Shown here piece after piece: positions 1 to 8,950 of a DNA stretch of 35,150 bases. A program made the translations under genes and the position numbers. The notes under the pieces were generated by a model. That model was not told the origin of the DNA and ran no database searches. It saw nothing but the letters and a program-made list of their open reading frames with translations. How positions within the stretch are numbered: the first letter of the stretch is position 1; each line of letters opens with the position of its first letter. Source of the DNA: an uncultured Bacteroidota bacterium (GTDB lineage: Bacteria; Bacteroidota; Bacteroidia; Flavobacteriales; Flavobacteriaceae); assembly GCA_913062555.1 (NCBI GenBank), contig CAJXVU010000035.1:1-35150 (forward strand), in the 5' to 3' direction.

Positions 1-863
1 ATATCTTCACTCCAGGACATTAAATCATGGATTGCACTTTTATTTCCTTTGGCTTTAAAAGCACTTCTAATCCAAAATATAAACCATTCTTCAAATTGAA
101 TATCCTCGCTATCTTGGTAAACCAGATCACATGCTTTATTAAAATTACCATTGGCCTGATGCGCAATTTTTGATGCTATAGCATCTTCTAAACTATATTT
201 ATTTATTAGAGCCTCTTTAATTTTTTGCTCTGCTAATGGTGGAAAGTGTAAAATTTGACAACGAGACTTTATGGTAGAAATAATCTGTTCTTCATCTTCA
301 GTAATTAGGATAAATACAGTTTTGTTTGGTGGTTCTTCTATAAGTTTAAGGAGTTTGTTGGCCGCTGCAATATTCATTTTTTCGGCCATCCAAATTAGCA
401 TCACTTTATAACCCCCTTCATATGATTTTAAGGTTAGAGCCTTAACAATGTCGTGAGCTTCATCAACACCAATTTGACCCTGCTTGTTATCAACACCAAG
501 TTGTTTATACCAGTCAAAGAGGTTGCAGTAGGGCTGTGATTTAAGAAGCGCTCTCCAGTCTTCCAGAAATAATTTAGAAACGGGGTGCTTTTTAACTTTA
601 TCGTTGGTGGCAACTGGAAAAGCAAAATGCAAATCGGGATGCGATAACTTATTAAATTTCAAATTACAAGCCTCATTGCCATTTAGGTTTTCTCCTTGAT
701 TATTAGAACATAAAACATATTGAGCATAGGCAATAGCCATAGGGAGCGTTCCGCTTCCTTCATTACCAACAAAAAGTTGGGCATGTGGAATACGGCCATT
801 ATCAACACTTTGTGTTAAATGGTTTTTCAGGTGTTCTTGCCCTATAATTTCAGAAAATAGCAT
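1..863 (-). CDS. holB: DNA polymerase III subunit delta' (HolB), 3' end cut by window edge
   Basis: Read on the minus strand from the ATG at 863, an open frame runs off the left edge, giving 287 codons. The protein begins MLFSEIIGQEHLKNHL, as clamp-loader delta' subunits of this phylum do. The P-loop-like stretch FVGNEGSGT lacks the lysine of an active Walker A, which fits delta', a subunit that does not hydrolyse ATP. KLLKLIEEPP and the sensor motif TIKSRCQ follow in the usual order. Two cysteines sit about 17 residues apart where the zinc module is expected, so that module may be reduced. The subunit is part of the clamp loader that places the sliding clamp on DNA. Roughly the last quarter of the protein is missing here. 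It is divergent from the secreted-protein gene at 1215. Family assignment is confident. Confidence 0.88.
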   Translation of the reverse strand, partial: MLFSEIIGQEHLKNHLTQSVDNGRIPHAQLFVGNEGSGTLPMAIAYAQYVLCSNNQGENLNGNEACNLKFNKLSHPDLHFAFPVATNDKVKKHPVSKLFLEDWRALLKSQPYCNLFDWYKQLGVDNKQGQIGVDEAHDIVKALTLKSYEGGYKVMLIWMAEKMNIAAANKLLKLIEEPPNKTVFILITEDEEQIISTIKSRCQILHFPPLAEQKIKEALINKYSLEDAIASKIAHQANGNFNKACDLVYQDSEDIQFEEWFIFWIRSAFKAKGNKSAIHDLMSWSED

Positions 864-1214
864 GAGACAAATATAATATAATTGACCATATTAGAAATAA
901 TAGCTAAGCCTTTAAAACAGAAAGAAAATAAAATGCTAAAAAAGGAGAGCCATGATTTTCAATTGTTAATAAGTCTGGATTAAAGATCGTCTTATTTTTG
1001 TAATCTAAAACGCAAAAAACTCTATAAAGTCCTGTGATATAGGAAAAAAATGCTTGTCTTGGGGATGAAAACCCAAAACGAAAACAGGTAGCAAATGGCT
1101 GTTAACAACATACAAAAATTACAACAATGGCAAATAACACCTGTACTTATGAAATGATTAACTTAGTATATTAATCCAGATAGATACTAATCAAGCTTTT
1201 TCCCTCAACAATAT
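864..1214. other. 351-base divergent intergenic region
   Basis: This stretch separates holB (minus) from the secreted SPOR-repeat protein (plus). Apart from the holB -7 box, a second exact TAnnTTTG match on the plus strand (TATTTTTG, 993-1000) could serve the gene at 1215, but would leave a leader of about 200 bases. An eight-codon frame from 1064 is too short to call. No RNA gene or strong hairpin was seen. Confidence 0.35.
868..875 (-). promoter_or_regulatory. candidate -7 box of holB promoter (TATATTTG)
   Basis: On the minus strand TATATTTG matches the Bacteroidota -7 consensus TAnnTTTG exactly. It ends only four bases before the holB ATG, so the transcript would be leaderless or nearly so. 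No clear -33 TTTG was found at the right spacing, so the call rests on the -7 box and its position. Confidence 0.4.
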
Positions 1215-3239
1215 ATGAAAGCACAGTTTTGTTTATTTTTCTTGTTATTATTTAGTTCGTCCTTATTTTCGCAAGAGGTGGACTTTAAATTGCATCAACA
1301 ATTTTATGTTAAAGGAGATGCGGTTATTGTAGGAAATAATATCCTTAGTAAGCACAGTACGAAGCCCTTTAATGATTTAAATGTGCTCAATGATCAAATC
1401 AAAATGAAGTATGTAGATGTTGATAAAGATTCTAATACTTTTAGTTCTAGTCAAGCGTCTTTGATTATTCCAGATAATCAAGCTAAGATTGTTAGCGCAA
1501 CCCTATATTGGGCAGGAATATACCCATATGAATACGGTACCAAACGCCAAGCAGAGAACCCACAAAAAAAATATAAAAATACCACACGGCCCACAAACTT
1601 CAATACAGTTAAACTTAAAACGCCACTTGGGAACTACCATGATATCACTGGTGAAGTTCTTTATGATGGCTTTCAAAACGAAAAACTTTCATCGACATCA
1701 CCCTATGTTTGTTATGCAGATGTCACAGAGACTTTAAAAAATGCATCAAACATTAATGGTGAATATACTGTAGCAAATGTTAAGGCGGCTGAAGGATATG
1801 TTGCTGGCGGAGGTGCTGGTGGCTGGTTTTTATTTATTGTTTATGAAACTGATTTTAGTAACCCAGTATATATAACTACATATAATGGTTTTTCTAGCCT
1901 AAGGAATAAATTAATCGATATTGATTTTTCGGATTTTAAAACTAATGAAGAAGGTGATATTAAAGCATCGATGATGGTTGCGGCTTTAGAAGGAGATAAT
2001 AAATTAGGAAAGGATAAATGTGCCATTTTAAATGGTAACACTAATAAATTTACCATATTAGAGAGCTCGTTTAGACGAAAACAGAATTTCTTTAATAGCT
2101 CAATCACCTTAAACGATAATTTGGTTACTAATCGAAATCCAAATAGCAAAAACACCTTAGGATTTGATCTGGCAGAAATGGAAATTCCTAAGCAAGTACT
2201 CGCTAATAACCAGACACATACAACGCTTAGGTATTCAACACAATCTGATATGTTTCATTTGTTTTTTACAGCGTTTAAAACAGAAGTAAGCAATTCATTT
2301 TATGATGAGGTTAGGCTAAGTGAATTAGAAACAAATCCGATTACAAATATTGAGTTAACACCTGATGAAATAGTAACAGATCCCCTTGTTAATAGACAAG
2401 CTGAAGAACAAAAAGCAGAAGAAGTGGTTGAGCTCGTTGAAGTAGTAGACATAGCAAAACCATTAGTTGAAGAAAAGAAGAATCCCATAACAAAATTGAA
2501 TACGGACGACTTAATTACCGAAGGAGAGATCATTAAGAATAACGTTTATAAGTCCACAGAAGAAATAAGGGCAGAAGTATTGGCCTCTACAAGACGTGGT
2601 GTACCAGGCCTAGACGATGGGTATTATATCATTACTAATATTTTTGCCAATTCAAATTATGCAAAAAAATGGGAGCTGTTTTTAACCAGAATGGGGCACA
2701 CCACTCAAGGTTTTACAGATCCTAATAATCAACTTTATTACGTGTATGTGTTTTATGATAAAGACATTGACGTGAGTTTTAGAGAATATGAACGCTTGCG
2801 AAAAATTAATTATCTCAGTGACGTTTGGGTACTTAAGGCGGGAGAAAATGGGGTAATAGGATCCGAAGAAGACACCAATAGTTTAGTCTCAAATGAACTG
2901 GATACAAGCTCTAAAATGTATTCATTAAGCACACCATCATTAAGTTCGCTTTCTTCATTTAAAAAAGGCTATTATATTGTCACTAGAGTTACAGACAACA
3001 GTAAGGATGCCGAATCATGGAAACAATTTCTGACCACTAAAGAATATACCCCCAAAGTCTTTATTAACCCTGATAATAGTCGTTATTACATTTGTGTTTT
3101 TTATAAAAATGAAAGTGCGAAGCAAGCGAATATTAGCGAGTTTTATGAATCCTATAAGAAACTCGTTTTGCAGGATGATTTTAAATGGAGTTGGATTTCT
3201 AAAGTGAATATGGATAAATCAGAATTGGTTTATAATTAA
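1215..3239 (+). CDS. secreted protein with two C-terminal SPOR-like repeats
   Basis: A 674-residue protein with a short basic start, a hydrophobic core (FCLFFLLLFSSSLF) and a probable signal peptidase I site before QEVDF, so it should be exported. The N-terminal 380 residues contain a beta-rich region with ATLYWAGIYPYEYG and a glycine-rich AGGGAGGWFLFIVYET. This resembles the N-terminal domain of large secreted Bacteroidota surface proteins. An acidic linker near residues 395-420 (EEQKAEEVVELVEVV) separates it from two similar repeats at about 467-545 (GYYIITNIFANSN, YYVYVFYDKD) and 583-660 (GYYIVTRVTDNS, YYICVFYKNE). These repeats look like the SPOR-like modules found in gliding and cell-wall-associated proteins of flavobacteria. 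A role in binding peptidoglycan or in the envelope is inference. It is monocistronic as far as can be seen. Confidence 0.6.
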   Translation: MKAQFCLFFLLLFSSSLFSQEVDFKLHQQFYVKGDAVIVGNNILSKHSTKPFNDLNVLNDQIKMKYVDVDKDSNTFSSSQASLIIPDNQAKIVSATLYWAGIYPYEYGTKRQAENPQKKYKNTTRPTNFNTVKLKTPLGNYHDITGEVLYDGFQNEKLSSTSPYVCYADVTETLKNASNINGEYTVANVKAAEGYVAGGGAGGWFLFIVYETDFSNPVYITTYNGFSSLRNKLIDIDFSDFKTNEEGDIKASMMVAALEGDNKLGKDKCAILNGNTNKFTILESSFRRKQNFFNSSITLNDNLVTNRNPNSKNTLGFDLAEMEIPKQVLANNQTHTTLRYSTQSDMFHLFFTAFKTEVSNSFYDEVRLSELETNPITNIELTPDEIVTDPLVNRQAEEQKAEEVVELVEVVDIAKPLVEEKKNPITKLNTDDLITEGEIIKNNVYKSTEEIRAEVLASTRRGVPGLDDGYYIITNIFANSNYAKKWELFLTRMGHTTQGFTDPNNQLYYVYVFYDKDIDVSFREYERLRKINYLSDVWVLKAGENGVIGSEEDTNSLVSNELDTSSKMYSLSTPSLSSLSSFKKGYYIVTRVTDNSKDAESWKQFLTTKEYTPKVFINPDNSRYYICVFYKNESAKQANISEFYESYKKLVLQDDFKWSWISKVNMDKSELVYN

Positions 3240-3347
3240 ACCTCACAAACTGTTTTAGACTCTTTTCTCTTGTTCTGTTAAGCTTTTTTATAAAATAAAT
3301 TGACGAATCTCGCCATTGTCGACTCATCCAAAATCTAAGATTTCTTA

Positions 3348-3367
3348 AAAAAAAGACCGCTTTTTTT
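3348..3367. terminator. possible weak A/T-stem terminator
   Basis: AAAAAAAG, a four-base loop ACCG, then CTTTTTTT forms an 8-bp stem that is nearly all A-T. It lies between the secreted-protein gene and the DUF2652 gene. The stem is weak and the call is tentative. Confidence 0.28.
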
Positions 3368-3444
3368 GCGAATTTTTTATAGATTAAGAAAATAAATCAC
3401 CTTACTTTTATTCATTAATTTAAATTGATATTATCGCATTAAAA

Positions 3445-4533
3445 ATGCAAAAAGCACTTCTATTTATACCCGATATTTCTGGATTCACTGAGTTTGTTCA
3501 TCATACTGATATCAAGCATAGTGGACATATAATTTCTGAACTTTTAGAAATTCTAATTGATCAAAATATTTCAGGACTAGAGCTTGCCGAGATTGAAGGG
3601 GATGCATTGTTTTTTTATAAAATTGAAGACAAGCTTAATCTTTCTAAAATAAAAGCACAAATACAATGCATGTATGTGGCGTTTCACGCGCATTTAAAAC
3701 GCTATGAATATGAGCGTATTTGTCAATGTGGTGCTTGTTCATCAGCCTATAACCTCGAAATAAAATTTATTGTGCATTATGGTGAGATAGATTTCATAAC
3801 GGTGAAGGAATCACGTAAACCATATGGAAGTAACGTGATTCAAGTGCATCGCTTGCTAAAAAATGATGTTCCTGTATCAGAATACGCCTTATTTACTAAA
3901 AGCATATTAGATTTTAGCTTAGATATGAATGAAGTATCCAAAATGGTGACTAAATATGACTTTGGAGAAGTAGCATATAATTATGAGGGATTATCTCATT
4001 TTAAAAAGGACCTTCCTTATGTTGCTCCAATCCCTCTGGGAGTACCAAAACACAAACTGTTTGTTTCAACCGAAATTATTAATTTGCCAATACTTGAACT
4101 TTATGAAGTGATTAGTAATTTTGACTATCGCTTGCTGTGGGTAAAAGGGATAGACACTCTGGAGTACGATAAAAACAAAGTAAATAGAGCAGGGCAAAAG
4201 CATCAATGCTTAATCGCTAAAAATCAAGCTGTAAATCAAACGACCATTACAAAAAAAGCAGAAGATGGTCAGTTAGTTTACGGTGAGTCTACAACCGATA
4301 TCCCATTCACAAAACAGGTAAATGCATACTATGTTTTAGAAAAAAGCAACGAGGGCTTCACTAAATTAAGCATTGAAGTCTATGCCGATTTTAAGCCTTT
4401 TGGAATATTATTAAAAAAATTACTATCAAAAAAGTTAGAAAAAAACTTATTAGAAAACATAAAAGATCTTATTTTACTGATTGATTCAGGATTTACAACT
4501 AAACACTATGCAACAGATGAAAACTTTAAATGA
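3445..4533 (+). CDS. DUF2652 protein: class III cyclase-like domain plus SRPBCC-like domain
   Basis: A 362-residue cytoplasmic protein without signal peptide. The N-terminal half opens with LLFIPDISGFTEF and continues to EIEGDALFF; Asp10 and Asp53 sit where class III nucleotide cyclases place their two metal-binding aspartates. A Cys-x-Cys-x2-Cys cluster (residues 93, 95, 98) follows, then a strand FIVHYGEID like the second half of a cyclase homology domain. From about residue 210 the sequence resembles an SRPBCC (polyketide cyclase/START-like) ligand-binding fold, with NLPILELYEVISNFDY at its start. Nucleotide cyclisation has not been shown for the family to my knowledge, so activity is not claimed. 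Its 3' end overlaps the pgk start by 17 bases, indicating translational coupling or at least co-transcription. Confidence 0.72.
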   Translation: MQKALLFIPDISGFTEFVHHTDIKHSGHIISELLEILIDQNISGLELAEIEGDALFFYKIEDKLNLSKIKAQIQCMYVAFHAHLKRYEYERICQCGACSSAYNLEIKFIVHYGEIDFITVKESRKPYGSNVIQVHRLLKNDVPVSEYALFTKSILDFSLDMNEVSKMVTKYDFGEVAYNYEGLSHFKKDLPYVAPIPLGVPKHKLFVSTEIINLPILELYEVISNFDYRLLWVKGIDTLEYDKNKVNRAGQKHQCLIAKNQAVNQTTITKKAEDGQLVYGESTTDIPFTKQVNAYYVLEKSNEGFTKLSIEVYADFKPFGILLKKLLSKKLEKNLLENIKDLILLIDSGFTTKHYATDENFK

Positions 4534-5704
4534 CTTTAACTTCGAGAACAAAAAAGCTTTAATTCGTGTGGATTTTAATGTGCCTTTAAATGCTGAATTT
4601 GAGGTAACCGATGCAACTAGAATTATATCTGCTAAACCAACGATAATTAAAATTCTTGAAGATGGGGGTAGCTGCATCTTAATGTCCCATCTTGGGAGAC
4701 CAAAAGGAGTTCAAGACGAATTTTCATTAGGACATATTGCTAATGTTGTTGCTGAAATTATTGGAGTAGAAGTGAATTTTGTATCTAATTGTGTTGGAGT
4801 AGATGCAGAGGAAGCAGCTAGTAAACTGGAGCCGGGGCAGATTTTACTTTTGGAGAATTTACGTTTTCATGATGAAGAAAAGAAAGGAGACAGAGATTTT
4901 GCAGAACAATTATCGAAACTAGGAGATATTTATGTAAATGATGCTTTTGGCACAGCTCATAGAGCCCATGCATCAACGACGATTGTTGCCCAATTTTTCA
5001 ATGACAACAAATGTTTTGGATCACTTTTAGCTAAGGAAATTGAAAGTATCACTAAGGTAATGGAGACTGGAGAAAAACCAGTGCTAGCCGTTTTGGGGGG
5101 AGCTAAAGTATCTTCTAAAATCACAATTATTGAAAACATATTAGATAAAGTTGATCATTTAATTGTTGGAGGAGGCATGACATTTACCTTTGTGAAAGCT
5201 CAAGGCGGTCAAATAGGAGATTCTATTTGTGAAGATGACAAAATGGAACTGGCTTTAGAAATTATGAAACAGGCTAAAGCTAAAAATGTACAAATTCATT
5301 TGCCTGTAGATGTACTTGCAGCAGATGCGTTTAGTAAGGATGCACAAACTCAAATAGTAGATGTAAATCACATCCCTGAAGGCTGGCAAGGCCTAGACTG
5401 TGGGCCAAAATCTAAAGTTATTTTTGATAAGGTTGTAAATGAATGTAAAACTATTTTATGGAATGGCCCATTAGGTGTTTTTGAAATGGAACGATTTGCG
5501 GGCGGAACCATTGCCTTAGGAGATTCTATTGCAGAAGCAACGAAAAACGGCGCTTTTTCACTTGTGGGAGGAGGAGACTCGGTTGCAGCAGTAAAACAAT
5601 TTGGGTTCCAGGATAAAGTGAGCTATGTGAGTACTGGCGGAGGCGCAATGTTAGAAAGTCTTGAGGGCAAGACACTTCCAGGAGTTGCTGCAATTTTAGA
5701 ATAG
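4517..5704 (+). CDS. pgk: phosphoglycerate kinase
   Basis: A 395-residue cytoplasmic glycolytic enzyme that transfers phosphate between 1,3-bisphosphoglycerate and ADP. Signature blocks appear in order: ALIRVDFNVPL, MSHLGRPKG, LLENLRFHDEE, AFGTAHRAHAST, AVLGGAKVSSKI, VGGGMTFTFVKA, LWNGPLGVFE, GGGDSVAAVKQFG and STGGGAMLESLEGKTLPG. The frame is open upstream, but the start at 4517 (MKTLNDFNFENKKALIRVDF) gives the usual family length and N-terminus; an in-frame ATG at 4508 would add three residues. The gene begins inside the last codons of the DUF2652 gene. Identification is certain. Confidence 0.97.
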   Translation: MKTLNDFNFENKKALIRVDFNVPLNAEFEVTDATRIISAKPTIIKILEDGGSCILMSHLGRPKGVQDEFSLGHIANVVAEIIGVEVNFVSNCVGVDAEEAASKLEPGQILLLENLRFHDEEKKGDRDFAEQLSKLGDIYVNDAFGTAHRAHASTTIVAQFFNDNKCFGSLLAKEIESITKVMETGEKPVLAVLGGAKVSSKITIIENILDKVDHLIVGGGMTFTFVKAQGGQIGDSICEDDKMELALEIMKQAKAKNVQIHLPVDVLAADAFSKDAQTQIVDVNHIPEGWQGLDCGPKSKVIFDKVVNECKTILWNGPLGVFEMERFAGGTIALGDSIAEATKNGAFSLVGGGDSVAAVKQFGFQDKVSYVSTGGGAMLESLEGKTLPGVAAILE

Positions 5705-5823
5705 CTTAACTAAAGAAATTTTCAATTCTGCTTAAAAAGCACGATTTTAGCCTAAACCACGTTTTATTAGCAAATAACACATCAATTTTGATGTATAAAG
5801 GACGGATATCATAACCCTAGCAA

Positions 5824-7392
5824 ATGATTTTGAGAGTATTAATACTAATGTTTTTTATTCAGTTTGGATATTCACAAGCTCAGGACACTATTGTGCCTCA
5901 AAAACAAAAGAAAGCCATCACAAGTGTGATTGTTTCAGACACAATTATTGATGGAAATTCTCACATACTTGAAGGTATAAAGCCAGTACAAGATTCATTG
6001 TCTAATAGAAGTCTTAAAGACCTTAAATCGGCATCAGATTTTGACCAAAAGTGGCTCAATGAATTGTATAGTTCATCATTATATGACACCATTTATAAAT
6101 CGGTTTCTGACTTAAAATATGATCCAGTGGATTATCCAGAACTACCAACGGACACACTTAAAAAGCGCTTGGCAGAACTCAACGCTAAAACCCCTTTTAA
6201 CATAGAATACAATCCTTCTTTAGAAAGCGTTATAAAGGGATACTTAAAACATAGAAGAAAATCATTAACGCGCTTAATGACATTGAGTAATTATTATTTT
6301 CCAATGTTTGAAAGGGAGCTAGACAACTATAATATCCCTTTAGAGATTAAGTATTTGTCAATAGTAGAGTCGGCATTGAAGCCAAGAGCCAAATCTAGAG
6401 TTGGAGCCACGGGGATTTGGCAATTTATGTATGCTACGGGCAAACAATTTGGATTGGATGTTAGTAGTTATGTCGATGAACGTTCCGATCCTATTATGTC
6501 TACCGAAGCAGCAAGTAAATATTTAGCGAGTCTTTATCGTATTTTTGGTGATTGGGATTTAGCTTTGGCAGCTTATAATTCGGGACCAGGAAATGTATCC
6601 AAAGCAATCAGACGTTCAGGAGGGTATTCAAATTACTGGAATATTAGACCGCATTTACCAAGAGAAACAGCAGGATATTTGCCAGCGTTTTTAGCCACGA
6701 TGTATATTTTTGAATATGCCGAAGAACATGGTTTTCAAGTTCAAAAACCTGAATTTAACTATATAGAAACAGATACGGTTAGGGTAAAGCAAATGATAAC
6801 ACTTGATCAAGTTGCGGAGCTAACGAGTATTCCAATGGAGCAATTGCAGTTTTTAAACCCATCATATAAGTTAGATATAATCCCTTTTATAAAAGACGAA
6901 AATTACACTTTGAGATTGCCCAGAGAGCATATAGGCGCTTTTGTAAATAATGAAGAAAAAATTTATGCTTTTGCTAAAGCAGAATTTGATAAACGCGAAA
7001 AACCATTACCACAGTTTTTTGAAACAAGTTCACGCATTAGATACCGTGTACGCTCAGGTGATTATCTTGGGAAAATTGCGCGAAAGTATGGCGTGAGGGT
7101 AAGTCAAATAAAACGATGGAATGGCTTGAGAAGTAATAACCTTAGAATAGGACAGCGTTTAACTATTTACCCTCGAAAACCGGCATTTACCGCATCTAAT
7201 GATGCAACTTCAAAAAAAGCTTCCCCCATTGTAAATAAAAACGCTAAAACCTATAAGGTTAAAAGTGGAGATTCTCTGTGGAGCATAGCACAAAAACACC
7301 CAGGAGTTTCAATTCAAAATTTAAAGGACTGGAACGCTATTAGTAGTACTAAATTAAAACTCGGAATGATTCTTGTAGTGTCCAAGAAATAA
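5824..7392 (+). CDS. mltD: MltD-like lytic transglycosylase with two LysM domains
   Basis: A 522-residue exported peptidoglycan-cleaving enzyme. A signal peptide (MILRVLILMFFIQFGYSQA) is followed by a low-complexity linker and a family 1 SLT domain from about residue 155 to 285. The catalytic glutamate is probably Glu182 in LSIVESALKPRAKS, with the supporting motifs GATGIWQFM and ALAAYNSGPGNV. Two LysM peptidoglycan-binding modules lie at about 407-450 (YRVRSGDYLGKIARKYGV) and 477-520 (YKVKSGDSLWSIAQKH). The layout of SLT followed by C-terminal LysM repeats matches MltD. It acts in the periplasm in cell-wall turnover. The next gene, a DUF4837 lipoprotein, follows on the same strand after 79 bases. 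Confidence 0.9.
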   Translation: MILRVLILMFFIQFGYSQAQDTIVPQKQKKAITSVIVSDTIIDGNSHILEGIKPVQDSLSNRSLKDLKSASDFDQKWLNELYSSSLYDTIYKSVSDLKYDPVDYPELPTDTLKKRLAELNAKTPFNIEYNPSLESVIKGYLKHRRKSLTRLMTLSNYYFPMFERELDNYNIPLEIKYLSIVESALKPRAKSRVGATGIWQFMYATGKQFGLDVSSYVDERSDPIMSTEAASKYLASLYRIFGDWDLALAAYNSGPGNVSKAIRRSGGYSNYWNIRPHLPRETAGYLPAFLATMYIFEYAEEHGFQVQKPEFNYIETDTVRVKQMITLDQVAELTSIPMEQLQFLNPSYKLDIIPFIKDENYTLRLPREHIGAFVNNEEKIYAFAKAEFDKREKPLPQFFETSSRIRYRVRSGDYLGKIARKYGVRVSQIKRWNGLRSNNLRIGQRLTIYPRKPAFTASNDATSKKASPIVNKNAKTYKVKSGDSLWSIAQKHPGVSIQNLKDWNAISSTKLKLGMILVVSKK

Positions 7393-7451
7393 GGTTGCAT
7401 CGTATTGTACTATGGGAACAAGTACATATTTTTACAAAAAAGACGGCAACC
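7393..7451. repeat. nested inverted repeats between mltD and the DUF4837 gene
   Basis: An outer pair GGTTGC (7393-7398) and GCAACC (7446-7451) encloses an inner perfect pair TGTACT (7406-7411) and AGTACA (7421-7426). The structure fills most of the 79-base gap and starts immediately after the mltD stop codon. It could be an RNA fold, a processing site or an attenuator; no T-tract follows, so a standard terminator is unlikely. Confidence 0.35.
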
Positions 7452-7471
7452 GTAAAAAACAATAAAAACAG

Positions 7472-8452
7472 ATGAAAAAAACTATCAGTCTTGCATTATC
7501 CATGCTCCTTCTTATTGCATGTAACAGTAATAGTAGTAAGGGGAAAAGAATATTACCCGAATCTTCTGGGAATATAAATTACCTATCGGTTGTTATTGAC
7601 AATGGCCTATGGGAAGGAAATATTGGTGAAAATATTCGGGAAATTTTTGGGGCAGAAGTTTATGGTTTGCCTCAGCAAGAACCTCTATTTTCAATGGGGC
7701 AAATGCCAACAAAGGTATTCACTGGTTTTGCCACAAAAAACAGAACGGTTTTGAAAGTTGAAAAAGGAAAAACTGCTGAACTTAGGTTTATAGATGATCC
7801 ATTTGCAAAACCCCAAAAGCTAGTATTAGTTCGGGGGATGACAGATTTTGAAATTACAAGCGCATTGAAAGAAAATGCTGAAAAAATAATTGCAGCGTTT
7901 AAAACTACTGAGATTAAAGAAAAGCAAAGACGAATCACAAAGTCTCTTCATAAAAATAATAATATTGAATCAGCATTAGGTTTAACAATTAGATTCCCTT
8001 CGGTTTATAGAATTGCGAAAGAGGAGGACAACTTCTTTTGGTTAAGACGAGACACTAATAAAGGAGGTAATATGAATTTAATGATATATGAAATGCCTTT
8101 GAATGCTATTTCCACTGGAGATGATGCTATTAATGATATTATTAGAATGAGAGATTCTATTGGACAAACCCATATCCCCGGGCCCATTGATGGCTCTTAC
8201 ATGATTACAGAAGAAGCCTATACGCCCTTTTTTAATTCAACCATAATTGATAATAAGCCAGCCTTAGAAACAAGAAGTACTTGGGAAGTAAAAAACGCAT
8301 TTATGGCAGGGCCTTTTTTAAATTATATCATTGAAGATAAAATAAACCAAAGACTATTAGTTATTGAAGGATTTGCTTTTGCGCCATCAATAGCAAAGCG
8401 AGATTACATGTTTGAGTTGGAAGCTATTATGAAGTCTATTAAAATAAAATAG
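7472..8452 (+). CDS. DUF4837 family lipoprotein
   Basis: A 326-residue protein with a lipoprotein signal: a Lys-Lys start, a hydrophobic stretch and LLLIAC with the lipid-attached cysteine at residue 17. The mature part begins with a serine/lysine-rich linker, then SVVIDNGLWEGNIGENIREIFG, a stretch recognisable as DUF4837, a family largely confined to Bacteroidota. Further family-like blocks are TIRFPSVYRIAKEEDNFFWL and ARSTWEVKNAFMAGPF-like RSTWEVKNAFMAGPF. No catalytic motif is visible and the function is unknown. It is probably anchored in the envelope. A strong bidirectional terminator follows directly. Confidence 0.85.
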   Translation: MKKTISLALSMLLLIACNSNSSKGKRILPESSGNINYLSVVIDNGLWEGNIGENIREIFGAEVYGLPQQEPLFSMGQMPTKVFTGFATKNRTVLKVEKGKTAELRFIDDPFAKPQKLVLVRGMTDFEITSALKENAEKIIAAFKTTEIKEKQRRITKSLHKNNNIESALGLTIRFPSVYRIAKEEDNFFWLRRDTNKGGNMNLMIYEMPLNAISTGDDAINDIIRMRDSIGQTHIPGPIDGSYMITEEAYTPFFNSTIIDNKPALETRSTWEVKNAFMAGPFLNYIIEDKINQRLLVIEGFAFAPSIAKRDYMFELEAIMKSIKIK

Positions 8453-8457
8453 CATAA

Positions 8458-8486
8458 AAAAAGCCAACGCATTGCGTTGGCTTTTT
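8458..8486. terminator. bidirectional intrinsic terminator
   Basis: A perfect stem AAGCCAACGC / GCGTTGGCTT with a three-base ATT loop is flanked by an A-run on the left and a T-run on the right. It lies between the convergent DUF4837 gene (plus) and tatA (minus), and can terminate both. Confidence 0.93.
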
Positions 8487-8506
8487 TTATATAATTGTTT
8501 TGAATA

Positions 8507-8695
8507 TTATTCTTTTTCACTTTTAGTATCTGTAGTCTCTTCTTCTTTACTAGCGTCTTTAAACTCTTTAATACCACTCCCAAGACCTCTCATTAGTTCA
8601 GGGATCTTTTTTCCTCCAAATAATAATAGAACAACAACCACTACTAAAATAATTTGTGGTGCACCAATCGCTAAGGGTAATAGATATAAACTCAT
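8507..8695 (-). CDS. tatA: twin-arginine translocase subunit TatA
   Basis: A 62-residue protein with one N-terminal membrane segment (about residues 11-26) followed by the hinge [16 protein letters not shown] and an amphipathic helix rich in lysine and glutamate, ending in a charged tail [12 protein letters not shown]. This is the TatA/TatE layout: the protein oligomerises in the inner membrane to form the channel that exports folded proteins with twin-arginine signals. TatC is not in the window. It is transcribed divergently from the M23 peptidase gene and converges on the DUF4837 gene, with a shared terminator between. Confidence 0.95.
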   Translation of the reverse strand: MSLYLLPLAIGAPQIILVVVVVLLLFGGKKIPELMRGLGSGIKEFKDASKEEETTDTKSEKE

Positions 8696-8714
8696 AAACT
8701 TTTTATTTAAAGTA

Positions 8715-8722
8715 CAAAGTTA
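8715..8722 (-). promoter_or_regulatory. candidate -7 box of tatA promoter (TAACTTTG)
   Basis: TAACTTTG on the minus strand matches TAnnTTTG and ends 19 bases before the tatA start codon. No convincing -33 element was found at standard spacing. Confidence 0.45.
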
Positions 8723-8935
8723 ATAATTAAACTTTAAATAATACGTTTAATCAAAAAGAATTCATTGCCCTCTAAATTCCAGTTTTTCTTTAATTTATCG
8801 TTCTAATGGCGCTGTAATCAGAGTTAGATCTGTAGTGTTCTGTTTTTTTGATGAAATATTAAAGAAGCAACTCGTATGTTTGAATAACAACGGGGGTTTA
8901 TTTTTAAATTAACAAGTTATTTCTTAACAATTCCT

Positions 8936-8943
8936 TAGTTTTG
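8936..8943 (+). promoter_or_regulatory. candidate -7 box of M23 peptidase promoter (TAGTTTTG)
   Basis: TAGTTTTG fits TAnnTTTG and ends seven bases before the ATG at 8951, giving a very short or absent leader. No good -33 box was seen. Confidence 0.4.
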
Positions 8944-8950
8944 TGTAATC

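Noticed and set aside
5729..5741. TGCTT-AAA-AAGCA hairpin after pgk as a terminator
   Set aside because: Only five pairs and no T-run follows, so it does not meet the form of an intrinsic terminator.
8472..8723. 83-residue plus-strand frame opposite tatA
   Set aside because: It lies antisense to a well-supported tatA and starts inside the terminator.
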